Shown: positions 7,636 to 16,789, counted from the first letter of the stretch. The stretch is 64,000 nt of DNA from JAVBSN01 sp031556525 (GCA_031556525.1 JAVBSS010000037.1:36795-100794); one strand, 5' to 3'. Notes: generated from the sequence alone by a model not told the origin. Made by a program: numbers and translations.

Positions 7636-8580
7636 ATGGTTAACATATATAAAACAGATAATGGTGTATTGTCAGAAGTTGATGGCATCGGAGAAGGCGT
7701 ATGGATTAACATGGTTGCTCCAACAATGGACGAGTCTACTAAGATATCAGAACAATACGATATAGATGTGTCAGATATTAGAGCAGCGCTTGATGATGAA
7801 GAAAGTTCGCGTGTTCAACTTGAAGAAGGATATACACTTATATTGGTGGATATTCCATCTGAAGAAGTTCGTAATAATCGTAACGCATATACAACTATCC
7901 CATTAGGTATACTTTTAGTAGAGAATGGAATAATCACTGTATGTGGTGAAGAGACAGTAGTGCTAAAATCATTTATTAAGAACACTATGAAGGGATTTAG
8001 TACTAAGAAAAGAATGAGATTTATATATCAGATATTATTTAGAATAGCTAATGTGTATCAAGTATATCTAAGATTTATAGATAAGAGGCGTAGTGAGATA
8101 GAGCGAAGAGTTAGTAATAATACTACTGAGGATTCGGATCTTATTGATTTACATGAATTAGAGACTAACTTGGTATACTTTGCAACATCCCTAAGTGCTA
8201 ATAAGCTTGTATTAGAGAGACTTACAAGATATCAACGTATTAAGCAATACCCAGAAGACAGAGAATTATTAGATGATGTAATTGTCGAGAATAGACAGGC
8301 TATTGAGATGACAAATATTTATCGCGATATTATACAAGGTAGTAGGGAGTTAATAGCAACAGTTATCAATAATAGATTGAATAACGTAATGAAGTTCCTT
8401 ACATCTATTACTTTAGTAATGGCTATACCAACAATTATATCTGGAATATATGGAATGAATGTAAGTGGTAAGTGGATGCCGCTATCAGAGACACCACACG
8501 GGTTTGCAATAGTTTGTGTGATTATGACGGTAATATGTTTGATAGCTCTACGAATGTTAAAACGAAAAAAAATGCTTTAG
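7636..8580 (+). CDS. corA: CorA-family Mg2+/divalent cation transporter
   Basis: A 314-residue protein with a long cytoplasmic N-terminal domain and two C-terminal membrane helices (about residues 255-274 and 287-306). Between them is the invariant GMN motif of CorA in IYGMNVSGKWMPL. The final residues are very basic (RMLKRKKML), the inside anchor. CorA proteins are pentameric Mg2+/Co2+ channels; a Zn2+-export role (ZntB-like) cannot be excluded from sequence alone. Preceded by GGGAGAG. Ten bases separate it from the next small gene, so the two are probably co-transcribed. Confidence 0.9.
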   Translation: MVNIYKTDNGVLSEVDGIGEGVWINMVAPTMDESTKISEQYDIDVSDIRAALDDEESSRVQLEEGYTLILVDIPSEEVRNNRNAYTTIPLGILLVENGIITVCGEETVVLKSFIKNTMKGFSTKKRMRFIYQILFRIANVYQVYLRFIDKRRSEIERRVSNNTTEDSDLIDLHELETNLVYFATSLSANKLVLERLTRYQRIKQYPEDRELLDDVIVENRQAIEMTNIYRDIIQGSRELIATVINNRLNNVMKFLTSITLVMAIPTIISGIYGMNVSGKWMPLSETPHGFAIVCVIMTVICLIALRMLKRKKML

Positions 8581-8590
8581 GAGATATAAT

Positions 8591-8767
8591 ATGAGTTCTA
8601 ATTGTGATACATGCGCTAATAACGTATATGATGAAGAATATGAATGTTACGAATGTGGCGTTAATATGGACGAAGATGATTTAGTAAGGTATTTGAGTAG
8701 TTCTCAGAGTAGTTGTCCATATTATCAGTTATATGATGAATATAAGATAGTGAGAAAACAAATGTAA
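8591..8767 (+). CDS. Small Cys-containing protein (DUF6472-like)
   Basis: A 58-residue ORF with AGGAGATATAAT before its ATG. It begins MSSNCDTCANNVYDEEYECY and holds CxxC, CYEC and a later C before PYYQLYDEYKIVRKQM. The pattern of cysteines, the acidic middle and the ending matches a short family (DUF6472 in memory) frequent in Lachnospiraceae. Probably a metal-binding or redox mini-protein; function unknown. It follows corA by 10 bases. Confidence 0.75.
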   Translation: MSSNCDTCANNVYDEEYECYECGVNMDEDDLVRYLSSSQSSCPYYQLYDEYKIVRKQM

Positions 8768-8776
8768 TATTTTTTG

Positions 8777-8805
8777 TTTACTTATACAACAAAATATGAT
8801 ATATT
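8777..8805 (+). promoter_or_regulatory. Promoter of the pantothenate operon
   Basis: TTTACT (8777-8782), 17-base spacer, TATATT (8800-8805). It would give an approximately 75-base leader before panG; no known riboswitch fold was recognised in the leader. Confidence 0.55.
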
Positions 8806-8887
8806 CCATCTTGAGCGGTATTCATTTATGAAACGGCATCAGATGATAAACAAGTTGTCACTTATTTTAGAAAGAAGAGGTGATAGC

Positions 8888-9727
8888 ATGAAAGTAGGAA
8901 TCATTGGTTCAGGACGTGTAGGTTTTTCTATTGGCAAATATTTAGTAGATAGAGGAATACATGTAACGGGATACTATGATAATATTTATGAAAATGCTGT
9001 AGAAGCAGCAAACTTTACTAACACAGACATCTTTAATAAATTAGAAGAGTTAGTAAACTTAAGTGATACCCTATTTATAACAACACCGGATGATATTATT
9101 ATTACGGTATGGGATTGCATTAAGAAAATGTCTATAGATTCAAAGACAATCTGCCATTTTAGTGGCTCGTTATCATCCGTTGTATTTTCAAGAATAGAAG
9201 ACACCAAAGCATATGGTTGCTCTATTCATCCAATGTTAGCGTTCGAAGACAAATTTTCATCTTATAAGCAACTTAATAATGCTATTTTTACTATTGAGGG
9301 AAATAGTCAGGCTGTAAATAATATTAAAGGATTGTTTAGTTCTTTAGGTAATACAGTAATTGATATTGATGCAGATAGTAAGAGTAAATATCATGCAGCA
9401 GCTAGTATATTAACTAACTACGTTGTAGGGGTACTCGATATGGGATATTCTTTACTTGAACAATGTGGATTTACTCGAGAAGAAGCAAGAAAAGTAACTA
9501 GCAATATGGTTAGAAGTAATGTAGAAAATGTAATAAATGCAGATTCTATTAATGCACTTACTGGACCTATTGAAAGAGGCGATATTGATACAGTTAATAA
9601 GCATTTAGATAGCTTAGATGATGAAGATAGAATAATATATAAAGCTTTAGGATTAAAATTAGTAGCATTGGCAGATACTAAAAATCCAGATAAAGATTAT
9701 ACCGAAATTAAAAATATATTAGGTTAA
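8888..9727 (+). CDS. panG: Probable PanG-type ketopantoate reductase (Rossmann-like/DUF2520)
   Basis: A 279-residue protein. The N-terminal Rossmann domain begins MKVGIIGSGRVGFSIGKYL; FITTPDDIIITVWDCI and CHFSGSLSSVVF follow, and CSIHPMLAFED leads to a helical C-terminal domain of DUF2520 type (HAAASILTNYVVGVLDMGY). This family includes PanG of Francisella, a third type of ketopantoate reductase (NADPH-dependent ketopantoate to pantoate). Position directly before panB-panC-panD, and no panE in the operon, support that role. Start at MKVGII: AGAGGTGATAGC precedes it, whereas the longer in-frame start at 8774 overlaps the promoter. Confidence 0.8.
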   Translation: MKVGIIGSGRVGFSIGKYLVDRGIHVTGYYDNIYENAVEAANFTNTDIFNKLEELVNLSDTLFITTPDDIIITVWDCIKKMSIDSKTICHFSGSLSSVVFSRIEDTKAYGCSIHPMLAFEDKFSSYKQLNNAIFTIEGNSQAVNNIKGLFSSLGNTVIDIDADSKSKYHAAASILTNYVVGVLDMGYSLLEQCGFTREEARKVTSNMVRSNVENVINADSINALTGPIERGDIDTVNKHLDSLDDEDRIIYKALGLKLVALADTKNPDKDYTEIKNILG

Positions 9728-9738
9728 CGGAGGATATT

Positions 9739-10566
9739 ATGAAGAATACGTCAGTAACATTTAGAGAAGCAAAAGCAAAGGGCGAGAAAGTAACTATGCT
9801 TACAGCATATGATTACTCAACAGCAAAGTTAATAGATGAAGCAGGAGTTAACTCTATATTAGTAGGTGACTCATTAGGAATGGTTATGCTTGGTTATGAA
9901 GATACATTATCAGTAACTATGGAAGACATGATACATCATAGTAAGGCAGTAGCAAGGGCGGCAAAGAATGCATTGGTAATTACAGATATGCCATTTATGT
10001 CATATCAAACATCTGTATACGATGCAGTTGTAAATGCAGGACGCTTAGTAAAAGAAGGTAGAGCACAGGCTGTTAAGCTAGAAGGTGGATTAGAAGTATG
10101 TGAGCATGTAAAGGCTATAGTATCAGCTTCTATACCAGTATGTGCCCATATAGGACTTACACCACAATCAGTAAATGCATTTGGTGGATTCAAGGTTCAA
10201 GGTAAGGGAGAAGAAGCGGCTCAGAAGTTAATAGATGAGGCAAGAGCTTTAGAAGAAGCGGGAGCATTTGCAATAGTATTAGAATGTGTTCCAGAAAAAC
10301 TTGCTACAAAGATGGCAGAGTTAATAAATATTCCTATAATAGGTATTGGTGCAGGAGCGGGTTGTGATGGACAAGTACTAGTATATCAAGATATGTTAGG
10401 TATGTATTCGGATTTAGTACCTAAGTTCGTTAAGAAATTTGCGACAGTTGGCGATAATATGAAGGAAGCATTTAAGGCGTATATAGATGAGGTGTCAGCA
10501 GGAACATTTCCAGCGCCGGAACACACATTTAAAATAGATGATGGAATAATAGATAAATTATACTAG
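9739..10566 (+). CDS. panB: 3-methyl-2-oxobutanoate hydroxymethyltransferase
   Basis: 275 residues, normal PanB length. It transfers a hydroxymethyl group from methylene-tetrahydrofolate to 2-oxoisovalerate, giving ketopantoate, the first committed pantothenate step. Family motifs: KVTMLTAYDYSTAKLIDEAG, ILVGDSLGMVMLGYEDTL with Mg-binding Asp, CAHIGLTPQSVNAFGGFKVQG, VLECVP with the catalytic Glu, and IIGIGAGAGCDGQVLVYQDMLG. Preceded by CGGAGG; 11 bases after panG and 12 before panC, a tight operon. Confidence 0.97.
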   Translation: MKNTSVTFREAKAKGEKVTMLTAYDYSTAKLIDEAGVNSILVGDSLGMVMLGYEDTLSVTMEDMIHHSKAVARAAKNALVITDMPFMSYQTSVYDAVVNAGRLVKEGRAQAVKLEGGLEVCEHVKAIVSASIPVCAHIGLTPQSVNAFGGFKVQGKGEEAAQKLIDEARALEEAGAFAIVLECVPEKLATKMAELINIPIIGIGAGAGCDGQVLVYQDMLGMYSDLVPKFVKKFATVGDNMKEAFKAYIDEVSAGTFPAPEHTFKIDDGIIDKLY

Positions 10567-10578
10567 GGAGAAATGAAC

Positions 10579-11421
10579 ATGAATATTTGTTATACAATAA
10601 ATGATGTTAGAAAACAAGTTAATGATTGGAAAAAAGAAGGTTTAACAATAGGATTTGTACCTACTATGGGATACTTACATGAAGGTCATAGAAGTTTAAT
10701 GGAAGCAGCTAAGAAAGAATGTGATAAAGTAGTAGTAAGTATATTTGTTAATCCAATGCAATTTGGACCTAAAGAAGATCTAGTAAGTTATCCAAGAGAT
10801 TTAGATAAGGATTCTGAACTTTGTGAGGGAGTGGGCGTTGACCTAATATTCCATCCAGAACCAGAAGAGATGTATGATAATAATTTTTGTTCTTATGTAG
10901 ATATGAATGGTCTTACAACTGAGTTGTGTGGAAAAAGTAGACCAACTCATTTTAGAGGAGTACAGACAGTAGTATTAAAGTTATTTAATGTTGTAAAAGC
11001 TGACAAGGCATTCTTCGGTCAGAAAGATGCTCAACAATTAGCTGTTATTAAGAGAATGGTTACAGACCTAAATGTAGATATAGAGATAGTAGGTTGTCCG
11101 ATTATAAGAGAAGAGGATGGTCTAGCTAAGAGTTCAAGAAACACTTATCTTAGTGAAGAAGAACGAAATGCGGCAACTATATTAAACAAGAGCTTAATAG
11201 CAGGTAAAGAGTTGATAATTAACGGTGAAACAGACGTAAAAGTTGTAAAAGAAAAGATATTAAGTATTATTGACTCAGAACCATTGGCAAAAGTAGATTA
11301 TGTTGATATAGTAGATTTCGGTAATATATTACCTATTGAGAAAATAGAAACATCAGTACTTGTTGCTATAGCGGTATACGTTGGAAAGACAAGACTTATT
11401 GATAATTTTATTATTGGATAA
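10579..11421 (+). CDS. panC: Pantothenate synthetase
   Basis: 280 residues. It joins pantoate and beta-alanine using ATP through a pantoyl-adenylate. Nucleotidyltransferase motifs: GFVPTMGYLHEGHRSLM (HxGH), VVSIFVNPMQFGP, FFGQKDAQQLAVIKRMV and the REEDGLAKSSRNTYLS (KMSKS-like) loop. Two ATGs are close; AGGGAG leaves 2 bases to 10573 and 8 bases to 10579, so the second is used here. Lies between panB and panD. Confidence 0.96.
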   Translation: MNICYTINDVRKQVNDWKKEGLTIGFVPTMGYLHEGHRSLMEAAKKECDKVVVSIFVNPMQFGPKEDLVSYPRDLDKDSELCEGVGVDLIFHPEPEEMYDNNFCSYVDMNGLTTELCGKSRPTHFRGVQTVVLKLFNVVKADKAFFGQKDAQQLAVIKRMVTDLNVDIEIVGCPIIREEDGLAKSSRNTYLSEEERNAATILNKSLIAGKELIINGETDVKVVKEKILSIIDSEPLAKVDYVDIVDFGNILPIEKIETSVLVAIAVYVGKTRLIDNFIIG

Positions 11422-11462
11422 AGATCAATATAGGGTTTAAGATATATAGAGGAGATAAAACA

Positions 11463-11861
11463 ATGAACTTAACTATGTTAAAAGGTAAGATACACAGAGC
11501 TGTAGTAAAGCAAGCAGATTTGAATTATGTAGGAAGTATTACTATAGATACTGAACTTATGGAAGCGGCAGGTATATTAGAGTATGAGATGGTTCAGATA
11601 GTAGATGTGGAGAATGGGAATAGATTTGAGACATATACTATTGCAGGAGATGCGGGTTCAGGAATGATATGTTTAAATGGTGCGGCGGCAAGACAGGTAG
11701 CAGTAGGCGATCATGTAATAATTATGTGTTATGCACAGATGTCACCAGAAGAAGCCAAACAAAATAAACCATACGTAGTATTTGTAGATGATAACAATAA
11801 TATTGCTAATGTATCAAGATATGAGAAGCACGGTTTACTAACAGAGGATTTCGTAAAGTAA
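11463..11861 (+). CDS. panD: Aspartate 1-decarboxylase, pyruvoyl-dependent
   Basis: 132 residues. It makes beta-alanine from aspartate for PanC. The self-cleavage site that creates the pyruvoyl group is the Gly-Ser in LNYVGSITIDTELM (about residues 24-25); other family motifs are ENGNRFETYTIAG, GMICLNGAAARQVAVGD and VIIMCYAQMSPEEA. Good site GAGGAG. The gap of 41 bases after panC contains no terminator. Confidence 0.96.
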   Translation: MNLTMLKGKIHRAVVKQADLNYVGSITIDTELMEAAGILEYEMVQIVDVENGNRFETYTIAGDAGSGMICLNGAAARQVAVGDHVIIMCYAQMSPEEAKQNKPYVVFVDDNNNIANVSRYEKHGLLTEDFVK

Positions 11862-11891
11862 CTTGAATAAGTTATTATGAGGAGAACACAT

Positions 11892-13076
11892 ATGTTAAAA
11901 GGAAAAACAGTTATACTTGGTGTAACAGGAAGTATAGCAGCATATAAGATTGCTAATCTTGCCAGTATGCTTGTTAAGTTACATGCAGATGTACATGTAA
12001 TAATGACTGAAAATGCAACTAACTTTATTAATCCAATTACATTTGAAACATTAACTAATAATAAATGTTTGGTAGATACATTCGATAGGAATTTTCAGTA
12101 TAATGTTGAACATGTATCGTTAGCTAAGAAGGCAGATATATTTATGGTTGCACCAGCCTCAGCTAATGTAATAGGCAAAATAGCTAATGGAATAGCAGAT
12201 GACATGCTTACAACAACTATTATGGCATGTAAGTGTAAGAAGATAATAGCACCTGCTATGAATACAAATATGTATGAGAATCCTATAGTACAAGATAACA
12301 TTAAGAAATTAGAATCTTATGGTATGGAGATAGTAACTCCTGCTACGGGATATCTTGCTTGTGGTGATACAGGTGCAGGTAAGCTTCCAAGTGAAGAATT
12401 ATTATTAGATTATATATTAAAAGAGATTAAGAGAGATAAAGATATGGTAGGCAAGACGGTATTGGTTACAGCAGGGCCTACTAGAGAAGCAATAGATCCA
12501 GTTAGATTTATTAGTAATCATTCTACAGGTAAGATGGGATATGGCATTGCAAGATGTGCTATGGAACGTGGTGCAAGAGTAATACTAGTTACTGGTAAGG
12601 TTAATATACCAGTACCACCGTTTGTTGAAGTAGTTGAAGTAGTAAGTGCGGGGGATATGTATGATGCTGTTATGAAATACAAAGATGAAGCAGACGTTAT
12701 TGTAAAGTCGGCAGCGGTTGCAGATTATACACCAGCAAGTGTTAGTGATGAAAAAGTAAAGAAATCAGATGGTGATTTAAGTATAGAGTTAACAAGAACA
12801 AAAGATATACTTAAAGAGGTTGGTAGTGGCAGTAGAGACAATCAATTCATATGTGGATTTGCTATGGAGACACAGAATCTAATTGAGAATGCATCTAAGA
12901 AGTTAATTGCTAAGAATGTTGATATGATTGTTGCGAATAATTTGAAAACAGAAGGTGCTGGATTCGGTACAGACACTAATGTAGTAACATTTATAACTAG
13001 AGAAGGAAATAGAGAATTACCTATTATGTCAAAAGAAGAGGTTGCAAAAGCAATACTTGATGAAACAATAAAATAA
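11892..13076 (+). CDS. coaBC: Bifunctional phosphopantothenoylcysteine decarboxylase/synthetase
   Basis: 394 residues carrying both CoA-pathway steps after pantothenate phosphorylation. The N-terminal flavin decarboxylase (CoaC, residues 1-~185) has VTGSIAAYKIANL, the active His in VEHVSLAKKADI, PAMNTNMYENP and the substrate-clamp Cys in GYLACGDTGAGKLP. The C-terminal synthetase (CoaB) shows VTAGPTREAIDPVRFISNHS, TGKMGYGIA and KSAAVADYTP. Start at MLKGKT because AGGAG sits 8 bases upstream; the in-frame ATG at 11877 lies before that site. Last gene of the operon. Confidence 0.96.
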   Translation: MLKGKTVILGVTGSIAAYKIANLASMLVKLHADVHVIMTENATNFINPITFETLTNNKCLVDTFDRNFQYNVEHVSLAKKADIFMVAPASANVIGKIANGIADDMLTTTIMACKCKKIIAPAMNTNMYENPIVQDNIKKLESYGMEIVTPATGYLACGDTGAGKLPSEELLLDYILKEIKRDKDMVGKTVLVTAGPTREAIDPVRFISNHSTGKMGYGIARCAMERGARVILVTGKVNIPVPPFVEVVEVVSAGDMYDAVMKYKDEADVIVKSAAVADYTPASVSDEKVKKSDGDLSIELTRTKDILKEVGSGSRDNQFICGFAMETQNLIENASKKLIAKNVDMIVANNLKTEGAGFGTDTNVVTFITREGNRELPIMSKEEVAKAILDETIK

Positions 13077-13080
13077 TAAA

Positions 13081-13122
13081 GGGGCTGTCGCACTAAGAAA
13101 TTAGTGTAGCAGCTTCTTTTTT
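13081..13122 (+). terminator. Terminator of the pantothenate operon
   Basis: GCTGTCGCACTAA, tetraloop GAAA, TTAGTGTAGCAGC, then TTCTTTTTT. A strong intrinsic terminator. Confidence 0.9.
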
Positions 13123-13196
13123 GTACTGCTAAATACTAATATAAATTATCAACAAAGCGTGGATAAAATTACAAAACAACAAACTACGTTGAAAAT

Positions 13197-13225
13197 TTGA
13201 CAAGTTTGTTGAAAGATGTTAATAT
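13197..13225 (+). promoter_or_regulatory. Promoter of the secreted-protein/ABC cassette
   Basis: Perfect TTGACA (13197-13202), 17-base spacer, TAATAT (13220-13225), about 40 bases before the start codon. Confidence 0.75.
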
Positions 13226-13264
13226 ATGGATACAAAATATTTGTCTATGAGAGGAGATTTAATT

Positions 13265-13621
13265 ATGAAAGTAATAAAAGCATTAGTATTAGTAGGTTTA
13301 TTAGCGATATCCATAGGAACATCAGTATACGCAGGAAAATTATTAAACGTATATTCAAGCGGAAGTGGAAATTATTATCAAGCAAGTACTATAAATACAA
13401 CAAGCGACAATAGATATGCAACAATATCTATCTATAAGTATGATGGAAAGTGGTCTAGTAAAACTTTTGTGAACTCAGCAGGTAAAGTGTTATATGGATA
13501 TTCTGATAGCGTATCAACTGCGGGTACAGTTACAGAGCATGGAAGAGCATTTGGAAATATATATAATTCATTGCCACCATCATCAGGCGTAGCGGAAAGT
13601 GTGGAAATTATTGTAAAATAA
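13265..13621 (+). CDS. Small secreted protein, possible bacteriocin-like peptide
   Basis: 118 residues. Residues 1-23 are a clear Sec signal peptide (MKVIKALVLVGLLAISIGTS, then VYA) with cleavage expected before GKLL. The mature part (about 95 residues) has no Cys, is rich in Ser, Tyr, Gly and Asn and looks beta-strand forming; it ends VAESVEIIVK. Start at MKVIKA after GAGAGGAG. It is the first gene before two FtsX-like permeases and an ABC ATPase, an order that resembles lactococcin-972-type bacteriocin loci, but the mature sequence did not match that family by eye. Function not assigned. Confidence 0.7.
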   Translation: MKVIKALVLVGLLAISIGTSVYAGKLLNVYSSGSGNYYQASTINTTSDNRYATISIYKYDGKWSSKTFVNSAGKVLYGYSDSVSTAGTVTEHGRAFGNIYNSLPPSSGVAESVEIIVK

Positions 13622-13636
13622 TTTGATGGAGAGATA

Positions 13637-14785
13637 ATGAAATATATTTATAAAAATATAAAAAGTTTTTTTATAGAAGAAAAATTAATATTTAATTTAG
13701 TGATTATATGTATATTTTTTTCTGGTATAATATTTAATTTTTCATTTGGAATATATCATGAATTTAAACGTCTATCATATGAAGATATATATGGAACAAA
13801 AGAGTTATGTATATCTTTTAATGGTTTGTGGAATGATAATATTACTAAGGGAGAAATGATGAAGGTAATATCTTTACTTGATGAAGATATTACTAATGAT
13901 ATTGACTATATATTCATTGTTGGTTATTTTCCAGGAGATGATATTATGGTAGAAAATAAATTCGAATTTCATTTTGCAATTAGAGATGGTAGGATTACAT
14001 ATGTAAAAGACGTATATAATAATATTGTTCAACTTGGTTTCTGGGTAAGTGGTGAGTATTTTACAAAATCGCAGTACGAAAATGGAGAATTAGTAGCATT
14101 ATGTGGAGGGATTTATGATCCTTACTATGGATTTGATGAGTCATATAAGTATGGTGATAAAGATGGCTATGTATATATAGATGGGAAAAAATATAGGTGC
14201 ATAGGCTATCAACGTGCTACATATACACCTTGGATTCCTATAACTACAGTAAGTGATGATTTTAATATTGAATATATAGCCTTTGTTACATATGAAACAA
14301 TGACTAAAAAAGAGTATGTTACTATAACAAGTGCAATAAAAGAACAATTTGGTGATGCAGCCGATATTCCAGATTATCCAATACCAGATTCAGATGATAC
14401 AAAACTATATAATAGTATTATAATTATATGTATCCTAATAGCAGTTATATCCTCTGTTGTATATGCAGTATTATATCAATACATAATATATCAGAGAAAA
14501 AGGAATCTGAATATATATAGAATATGTGGATTTACTTTAAAGAATGCTAGGAAATTATATATGACAGAATGTATGGCAATCGCTAGTGTTTGTTACATAA
14601 TATCGGTAATATTTTTTCATGCTATTATATTACCACAGTTAGAAAAAATATATTATTTTATTGGAGAATCATATTCATTATCATCATATTTACAATTGGG
14701 TATAATATATTTTGTTATTGTATATATAATTTTAAAAATAATGATGGTGACTAATCTTAGAAATGATATAGTAAAGGAACTATAG
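13637..14785 (+). CDS. FtsX-like ABC transporter permease (1)
   Basis: 382 residues. One N-terminal membrane helix (about 17-37), an extracytoplasmic domain of ~210 residues rich in Tyr and Asp (for example DKDGYVYIDGKKYRCIGYQ), then three C-terminal helices (about 258-283, 309-330, 350-370). This 1+3 layout is that of MacB/FtsX-type permeases. It follows the secreted protein by 15 bases and precedes the second permease by 10. Very AT-rich codon use with many ATA codons, more extreme than in the metabolic genes, which could reflect acquisition. Confidence 0.75.
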   Translation: MKYIYKNIKSFFIEEKLIFNLVIICIFFSGIIFNFSFGIYHEFKRLSYEDIYGTKELCISFNGLWNDNITKGEMMKVISLLDEDITNDIDYIFIVGYFPGDDIMVENKFEFHFAIRDGRITYVKDVYNNIVQLGFWVSGEYFTKSQYENGELVALCGGIYDPYYGFDESYKYGDKDGYVYIDGKKYRCIGYQRATYTPWIPITTVSDDFNIEYIAFVTYETMTKKEYVTITSAIKEQFGDAADIPDYPIPDSDDTKLYNSIIIICILIAVISSVVYAVLYQYIIYQRKRNLNIYRICGFTLKNARKLYMTECMAIASVCYIISVIFFHAIILPQLEKIYYFIGESYSLSSYLQLGIIYFVIVYIILKIMMVTNLRNDIVKEL

Positions 14786-14795
14786 GAGATTAAAG

Positions 14796-16046
14796 ATGTT
14801 ATTTAAGATTGGACAAAAAGAATTTGAAAGAAATATAGTACTTAATTCGTTAATAATAGTATTATTAATTATTATTTTTTGCATACTAACAATTTCTACA
14901 TCTTCATTATTAAATAGTACAAATAAATATAGAGCATTATATAGCTTAATAGATAGTACAGGATATTTTTTAGGAACAGACTTAATTATTAATCAAGAAA
15001 CAAGAGAACTTATTAGAGATAAAAAACAATTAGAAGAAATATTAGGAGATAATATAGAGGTTGCTGGACAATATGTTTTACCAGGTGCATTTTTAAATGG
15101 ACAAGATGCAAATATATGGAGTTATGACTGGGAAATTATAGATAATTATACGCCATCCATAGTTAAAGGAAGGTGGTTTAATAAAAAAGATATTGTTGAT
15201 ACTGAAAAAATATACGGAGTGATTCTTGATACAGGAGAATATGTAGTTGGAGATAAAGTAATTATCACTAATTGGAATAATAATTGCCCTGTGGAGATAG
15301 AGATAATTGGTTTGTTAGAAGATAGTAGTAGTGTGTTTGGCTATATGCCGTTTTCAAAAAATAAAAGCAATTACTTAGATGGTTACTATACATATAACTT
15401 AGAATTTGAACAAGTGCCATTATTATTATTGTCAAATGATCAATTGGGCAAATATAGCTATTTTAATCCAGATATTGAAGGGTTAGAAGGAGAAGGTATT
15501 CAGCGACAACAAAAAGGTGCGGTATTTATTACTTGGGATAATAATATTGTAGATTATCAAAATACCATAGTTGAGGACTTTATATTTAATTCAGATAACA
15601 ATATTTGTTTTTCAGAAACTTTGGAATCTATGAAAATTGAAAGTAATAGAAGTATTATAAGACAAGTTACAAATATTTTACCAATTATAATATGTGTTTT
15701 TGTATTAGTTATAATTGCTACTGTAAGTGTTAGTGCAATATCTGTAAAAAGGCAACTTCATAACTATGCTATATATTATATATGTGGTTTAAAATGGAAG
15801 GATTGCATATATATAAGCTTGATACATTCTTTTATATGTTCATCTACTGCATTAGTTATTGCATATATTGGAATATTGGTCCCAAAATGCATGGGAGTCT
15901 TTTCGGGAATATCGCTAAAAATTGGAATAATACAATTAATTATTTGTATTTTTGTTCAGATTATATTTATAGGTTTTTCATTAATTATGCCAATAAATAT
16001 AATAAAAAAGACATCTGCAAAGGCACTACTTAATACTAATAAATAG
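14796..16046 (+). CDS. FtsX-like ABC transporter permease (2)
   Basis: 416 residues with the same layout: helix at about 16-38, a large outer domain that is MacB-periplasmic-like (VKGRWFNKKDIVDTEKIYGVIL, GDKVIITNW, IEIIGLLEDSSSVFGY), then three helices from about residue 292 to 405. Pairs with the preceding permease, presumably as a heterodimer energised by the following ATPase. Ribosome site TAGGAG. Whether it exports the secreted protein, protects against it, or expels another compound cannot be read from sequence. Confidence 0.8.
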   Translation: MLFKIGQKEFERNIVLNSLIIVLLIIIFCILTISTSSLLNSTNKYRALYSLIDSTGYFLGTDLIINQETRELIRDKKQLEEILGDNIEVAGQYVLPGAFLNGQDANIWSYDWEIIDNYTPSIVKGRWFNKKDIVDTEKIYGVILDTGEYVVGDKVIITNWNNNCPVEIEIIGLLEDSSSVFGYMPFSKNKSNYLDGYYTYNLEFEQVPLLLLSNDQLGKYSYFNPDIEGLEGEGIQRQQKGAVFITWDNNIVDYQNTIVEDFIFNSDNNICFSETLESMKIESNRSIIRQVTNILPIIICVFVLVIIATVSVSAISVKRQLHNYAIYYICGLKWKDCIYISLIHSFICSSTALVIAYIGILVPKCMGVFSGISLKIGIIQLIICIFVQIIFIGFSLIMPINIIKKTSAKALLNTNK

Positions 16047-16075
16047 CTGTAAGAAGCTAACTATGGGAGTATATA

Positions 16076-16735
16076 ATGATAAAGTTAGAAAATATAACAA
16101 AGATATATAATAAAGGGAAAAATAATGAATTTTTAGCATTAGATCAAGTATCATTTAAAATTGATAGTGGAGAACTGGTTTCAATTATTGGTAAATCGGG
16201 TGCTGGAAAGTCTACATTATTACATATTCTTGCATGCATTGATTCATACGACAATGGTGAATACTATATAGATGAAACCTTAGTTAAAAACTTAAGTGAT
16301 GAAGCAAGAGCTGCAATAAGAAATCAAAGTATTGGTATAGTTATGCAAGACTATGCATTAGTTGAGGATTTTAGTGTTATTGAAAATGTTTTACTGCCAT
16401 TAGATTTTGATAAGCATAAGAAGAAAAATCGTAGAGAAATAGCTATAAAAGTATTAGAAGATGTGGACATGAAAGAGTATGAAAAAAAGAAAGTTAATTG
16501 TCTGTCAGGAGGGCAAAAACAAAGAGTTGCTATAGCAAGAGCAATTGTAAATAATCCTAGTATTATCTTGGCAGATGAACCAACAGGAGCATTGGATTCA
16601 AAAAATGCAGAGCAGATAATGAAATTATTAAAAAAACTAAATACAGAAGGAAAAACAATTATTATTGTTACTCATGATAAAGGTATATCAGAACAATGTG
16701 ATAGGGTAATAGAAATAATTGATGGAAAAATATAA
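16076..16735 (+). CDS. ABC transporter ATP-binding protein (MacB/LolD type)
   Basis: 219 residues. Walker A GKSGAGKSTLL (about 38-48), Q-loop VMQDYALVEDFSVIENVLLP, signature LSGGQKQRVAIARAI (about 141-155), Walker B IILADEPTGALDSKN, and the switch His in IIVTHDKG. The DEPTGALDS form is typical of MacB/LolD/Bce ATPases that serve FtsX-like permeases, consistent with the two genes upstream. Ends in a terminator shared with the opposite-strand gene. Confidence 0.93.
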   Translation: MIKLENITKIYNKGKNNEFLALDQVSFKIDSGELVSIIGKSGAGKSTLLHILACIDSYDNGEYYIDETLVKNLSDEARAAIRNQSIGIVMQDYALVEDFSVIENVLLPLDFDKHKKKNRREIAIKVLEDVDMKEYEKKKVNCLSGGQKQRVAIARAIVNNPSIILADEPTGALDSKNAEQIMKLLKKLNTEGKTIIIVTHDKGISEQCDRVIEIIDGKI

Positions 16736-16738
16736 TAA

Positions 16739-16788
16739 AAAGCCCATAATAAGAAAAATATAATACTTGTCTTATTGTGGGCTTTTAT
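16739..16788. terminator. Bidirectional terminator
   Basis: AAAAAGCCCATAATAAG pairs with CTTATTGTGGGCTTTTA; A and T runs at the two ends let it stop transcription from both the ABC cassette and the minus-strand transglycosylase gene. Confidence 0.85.
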
Positions 16789-16789
16789 A

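Noticed and set aside
13265..13621. Direct assignment to lactococcin 972 family
   Set aside because: Gene order is similar, but the mature sequence lacks the family's recognisable residues and is longer; kept as unknown.
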